The position numbers and the translations under genes were made by a program. This document shows, one piece after another, positions 27,901 to 28,854 of a stretch of 28,854 nucleotides of DNA (positions are counted from its first letter, which is position 1; each line of letters begins with the position of its first letter). Source of the stretch: Mesaphorura yosii (lineage: Eukaryota; Arthropoda; Collembola; Poduromorpha; Tullbergiidae); contig WIXG01000653.1 in the NCBI GenBank assembly GCA_009869945.1, forward strand, positions 1 to 28,854, given 5' to 3'. The notes under the pieces were generated by a model. The model saw only the letters and a program-made list of their open reading frames with translations, was not told the DNA's origin and did no database searches.

Positions 27901-28745
27901 ATGGCGCACAGAACACAAGACTTCGGCCTTTTTCTCGTCATTCTGTTGTTCGGGTTCAGCGTAAGTTTGGATCCCACATTGCAGTTTACTGGACTCGGAC
28001 CAACTTTTGGGTAAATGTGTATTGCATTTTACAGACTCTTGCTGCCGCCCAGGCCGAGGATGAGGATGCCGATTGCTCCAGTACGAAGGACACGATCGCT
28101 CTGGTCGCTCCAGCGGCAGGAAAGTGCTTGCGGACACAATTACCGGCCAGCGGAAGCCTGCGAACGAGAATTAACGTGAGTCCTTATATTCCTTACTTCG
28201 GTAGGGTCGAGATCAATATTGATGATTCCATTGATGATGGGATGTGATTTCTAACATGGTCCTCATCTGCTTTCAATCTTGTTTTGCAGTGCAGAGGCAA
28301 ATGCTTGTTCACCGAGTTGGGTCTCTTTGGCTCTGACGGACAGCTCAACCTCACAACCGCTCTCGCCTACGCCGATAATGCAATGAAAGGCAGGAAATCG
28401 GATCCTGAGAACTCTGCGAATCTGCAGAAATGTGTGGAGCTGACACTCGATTTCAACTCTGACGACTGCGACAGCTACGGTCCGTTCTTCCAGTGCTTGA
28501 TACACCAAATGGAGAGCCGCCTGACGTCAAGGCCGAATGCGAGACGTTGTCTGATCAAATTACGTGGTGATCGAAACAGTCCCCTTTCAAGCATAGTGAA
28601 TTTTATACGCGGCGGAGGGGAAGGTGGAGGACTTCTTGGTGTTGGTGAGCATGGCACTGGCAGAGGTCTTTTCGGCCGCAGAAACCGTGGCGGAGGTGGA
28701 GGATTGCTCTCGAAAATTCTGCAAGGAGGGGATCGTTCCATATAA
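27901..28745 (+). CDS. OBP-like secreted protein C with short glycine-rich tail
   Basis: Exons 27901-27960, 28035-28175 and 28290-28745 (introns of 74 and 114 nt, GTAAGT/TACAG and GTGAGT/TTGCAG, both phase 0) encode 218 residues. The signal peptide spans exon 1 and the start of exon 2 (GLFLVILLFGFSTLAAAQA). Cysteines are at 34, 51, 68, 72, 115, 127, 136 and 154. C68-x3-C72, LGLFGSDGQLN and C127-x8-C136 (SYGPFFQC) give the OBP-like framework shared with genes A and B. After C154 only about 64 residues remain, partly Gly-rich (RGGGEGGGLLG, RNRGGGGGLLSKIL). Of the three it is closest to the length of an ordinary OBP and may best reflect the ancestral form; that is inference. No clean poly(A) signal is seen before the window ends. 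Confidence 0.87.
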
Positions 28746-28854
28746 GAAGTGTAATGAGCTATTCTCTTGAGTTTCTTCAGAATTTTTTTGAAAGTACGCT
28801 CGAGGTAGTGGAAATCAAAAAATTTGATATGGTGCACGTAGACCCCATGTCATA

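Noticed and set aside
1..28854. CRISPR arrays, tRNA or rRNA genes, long terminal repeats, transposase genes
   Set aside because: None found by eye: no regular spaced repeats, no cloverleaf with A and B boxes, no terminal repeats with coding content.

Overview
This window is nuclear DNA of an arthropod, most likely a hexapod. Supporting signs are short GT-AG introns (about 50-115 bp), TATA and AATAAA signals, and proteins such as Jun, PHM, an ACK-family kinase and DNAJC2. Rapidly evolving seven-helix chemoreceptors and OBP-like secreted proteins are also present. A springtail (Collembola) is a reasonable guess from the chemoreceptor style and compact introns, but that is inference. I see no prokaryotic features, CRISPR array, tRNA, rRNA or convincing transposon.

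Layout. 1-375 (-): N-terminal part of a chemoreceptor cut by the window edge. About 1081-1877 (+): a frameshifted chemoreceptor pseudogene. 2832-3857 (-): intronless Jun/AP-1, with an AU-rich 3'UTR element and an upstream cluster of AP-1, CRE-like and CCAAT sites. 5697-6841 (-): two-exon PHM, the copper enzyme of peptide amidation. 7917-8552 (-): chemoreceptor copy lacking its middle third but still open. 9519-13577 (-): single-exon ACK-family tyrosine kinase (SAM-like, kinase, SH3, CRIB, UBA-like). About 14613-14998 (-): small secreted Cys peptide with two possible C-termini.

From 16 kb to the end, three related secreted genes on the + strand (16020-17558, 21576-22800, 27901-28745) alternate with other genes. 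Each has a signal peptide, an OBP-like cysteine framework (C-x3-C and C-x8-C plus an LGxFGxDG motif), a phase-0 intron directly before the second framework cysteine, and a Gly/Leu-rich C-terminal tail of very different length. Between them lie two divergently oriented chemoreceptor genes (17647-18887 - and 19868-21074 +, the latter frame-disrupted or with an odd intron), a decayed C2H2 zinc-finger gene (about 23053-24350 -) and intact DNAJC2/zuotin (24950-26857 -).

The most notable content is the OBP-like/glycine-rich fusion family interleaved with chemoreceptors. It may be a secreted ligand-binding module with a matrix- or cuticle-associating tail, but that function is inference. The housekeeping and signalling genes look conventional and probably have no functional link to the chemosensory cluster.
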